Positions 5,825 to 7,248 of a stretch of 7,248 nucleotides of DNA are shown piece after piece. The translations under genes and the position numbers were made by a program. The notes below the pieces were generated by a model. It saw only the letters and a program-made list of their open reading frames with translations, made no database searches and was not told the origin of the DNA. Positions within the stretch are counted from its first letter, which is position 1; every line of letters begins with the position of its first letter. This DNA comes from Sneathiella sp. (GTDB taxonomy: Bacteria > Pseudomonadota > Alphaproteobacteria > Sneathiellales > Sneathiellaceae), in contig JAESPT010000168.1 in assembly GCA_016765515.1 (NCBI GenBank), positions 1-7,248 on the forward strand, in the 5' to 3' direction.

Positions 5825-7248
5825 ATGAATGCAATAACATATCCACCAACCGTCATTGACGGTACGGATACAACAACAAAACTTTTCTGGGAACGGGTGA
5901 ATAAATTCGACCAGAAAGTCGCCATGCGGGAGAAAGATCTTGGAATTTGGCGGACCATAACATGGGCAGAATACGGAGTTAATGCTCGTGCCGTTGGATT
6001 AGGGCTTGTCTCTCTTGGTCTCCAGCGGGGAGAAATTGTCTCTATTCTAAGTGACAATAATCCAGAATGGCTGTATTTCGATATGGGCGTCATCGGGGTC
6101 GGCGGCGTCAGTAACGGTGTCTACACAACAGACAGTGCCGCTCAGGTTGAATATCTGTGCCTGGACTCAAAGACCAAATATTTTGTCGCGGAGAATGAGG
6201 AGCAACTTGATAAAGTTCTCGAAGTTCGAGACCGAGTTCCTGACCTTCGCAAGATCATAGTCCTTGACATGGATGGTCTTCATGATTTGGATGACGATAT
6301 GGTCATCAGTGTGGATGAACTATACGGCATGGGCGAGGCGTATCATCAAGCGAACCCGAATTTCTGGGAAGAGGAGATCGCAAAGTCCAAACCAAATGAT
6401 CTTGCTATTCTGATTTACACATCTGGTACAACCGGGCCGCCAAAAGGCGCAATGATATCTCATAGGAATATCATGTTTCAGATTTCCAACCTGACACCCA
6501 TTGTTGGATTTGGGCCAGAGGATGAACAGCTTTCCTTCCTTCCTCTCTGTCATATTGCCGAACGGTCTTTCTCGGTCTTCCTGCCTCTATATGCAGGATC
6601 GGTTGTGAATTTTGTTGAAGGGTTAGATACGGTTCCTGAGAATATTCGGGAAGTGTCACCGACTATCTTCTTCGCCGTTCCTCGTATTTGGGAAAAATTC
6701 TATTCCTCCATTACCCTGCAGCTAAGTGATGCAACGGGTTTGCAGAAACTGGCTTACAAATTAGCGATTGGTGTTGGATATAAGTTGGCTGACTGTAAGT
6801 TGGACGGCGAGACACCCTCTGCATTGCTAAAATTCCAGTTCTGGCTTGCTGACCTCTTGGTTCTCAAGAATATCAAACGGCTGCTCGGGCTTGATCGTGC
6901 ACATTACCTGGGATCTGGAGCGGCACCGATATCCCCTGATCTCATCAAATGGTATCTTGGGCTTGGGCTGGAAATGTATGAAGTCTACGGCCAGACTGAA
7001 AATGTAGGTTTGGCGACGTCAAATCTTGTGGATAAATTTAAGCTTGGCACAGTTGGTCCTGCCGTCCCTAATACGGAAGTGAGTATTTCAGAGGCAGGGG
7101 AGATTCTACTCAAAGGTCCTCATATCTTTATGGGTTATTTGAACCAACCTGAAAAAACCGCAGAAACTGTTGTCGGAGGGTGGCTTCATACAGGAGATGT
7201 GGGATATTTGGATAATCAGGGTTTTGTAAAAATCACAGACCGGATGAA
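5825..7248 (+). CDS. AMP-forming long-chain acyl-CoA synthetase (FAA1 type), 3' end beyond window
   Basis: Adenylate-forming enzyme that joins a carboxylic acid to CoA using ATP, through an acyl-AMP intermediate, in the cytoplasm. The frame is open from ATG at 5825 to the right edge (474 complete codons). Motifs in order are the phosphate-binding loop YTSGTTGPPKG (198-208), LPLCHIAER in the FAA1-type N-domain, GSGAAPIS before the acyl-binding segment, YGQTE (388-392), GEILLKGP, the hinge-region WLHTGD (453-458), and ITDRM at the edge (470-474). FAA1-type ligases run about 600-660 residues, so the C-terminal lid with its catalytic Lys is missing only because the window ends. GGGAGG lies seven bases before the ATG. 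The gene follows livF by 27 bases on the same strand, so it probably belongs to the operon and may activate the imported substrate. The motifs do not tell whether that is a fatty, aromatic or terpenoid acid. Confidence 0.93.
   Translation, partial: MNAITYPPTVIDGTDTTTKLFWERVNKFDQKVAMREKDLGIWRTITWAEYGVNARAVGLGLVSLGLQRGEIVSILSDNNPEWLYFDMGVIGVGGVSNGVYTTDSAAQVEYLCLDSKTKYFVAENEEQLDKVLEVRDRVPDLRKIIVLDMDGLHDLDDDMVISVDELYGMGEAYHQANPNFWEEEIAKSKPNDLAILIYTSGTTGPPKGAMISHRNIMFQISNLTPIVGFGPEDEQLSFLPLCHIAERSFSVFLPLYAGSVVNFVEGLDTVPENIREVSPTIFFAVPRIWEKFYSSITLQLSDATGLQKLAYKLAIGVGYKLADCKLDGETPSALLKFQFWLADLLVLKNIKRLLGLDRAHYLGSGAAPISPDLIKWYLGLGLEMYEVYGQTENVGLATSNLVDKFKLGTVGPAVPNTEVSISEAGEILLKGPHIFMGYLNQPEKTAETVVGGWLHTGDVGYLDNQGFVKITDRM

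Overview
The window looks like ordinary bacterial chromosome, most likely from an alphaproteobacterium. That assignment is inferred from a Liv-type ABC operon running straight into a long-chain (FAA1-type) acyl-CoA ligase gene, a LivG with the LPYGVR C-loop variant, and a LivF with a basic Trp/Arg-rich tail. I cannot name a genus. Base composition changes along the window: the rightward operon is of moderate GC, the leftward genes are more AT-rich, and the gap between them is very AT-rich.

Left part (about 1-1579, minus strand). Two tandem, overlapping genes encode exported periplasmic solute-binding-like proteins of the SBP_bac_3 fold. They are diverged duplicates: 97 of 187 aligned residues are identical by hand count, with no gaps. 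Both keep a pair of cysteines that could form a disulfide. No permease or ATPase gene accompanies them on their strand. Bases 1-150, downstream of the pair, hold no gene I can support.

Middle (1580 to about 2192). A roughly 600-base, very AT-rich divergent intergenic region. It holds a strong sigma70-like promoter for the rightward operon (TTGACG, 18-base spacer, TATACT), a weak candidate promoter for the leftward pair, and a possible 32-codon small ORF just upstream of the leftward pair.

Right part (about 2193-7248, plus strand). A tightly packed operon livH-livM-livG-livF encodes two membrane permeases and two ATPases of a branched-chain amino acid/amide-type (HAAT) importer. It is followed after 27 bases by an AMP-forming acyl-CoA synthetase that runs off the right edge. 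Spacings are 2 bases, a 4-base ATGA overlap, 1 base and 27 bases, so co-transcription is very likely. No LivK/LivJ-type binding protein is in the window. The pairing suggests import of a carboxylic acid followed by CoA activation in the cytoplasm, but the substrate cannot be read from the sequence.

I see no novel multi-gene system here. The observations most worth a second look are the livH start, which appears to be a CTG with an excellent Shine-Dalgarno rather than the upstream ATG; the short structured leader between the promoter and that start; the duplicated orphan binding-protein pair; and the ligase-transporter coupling.
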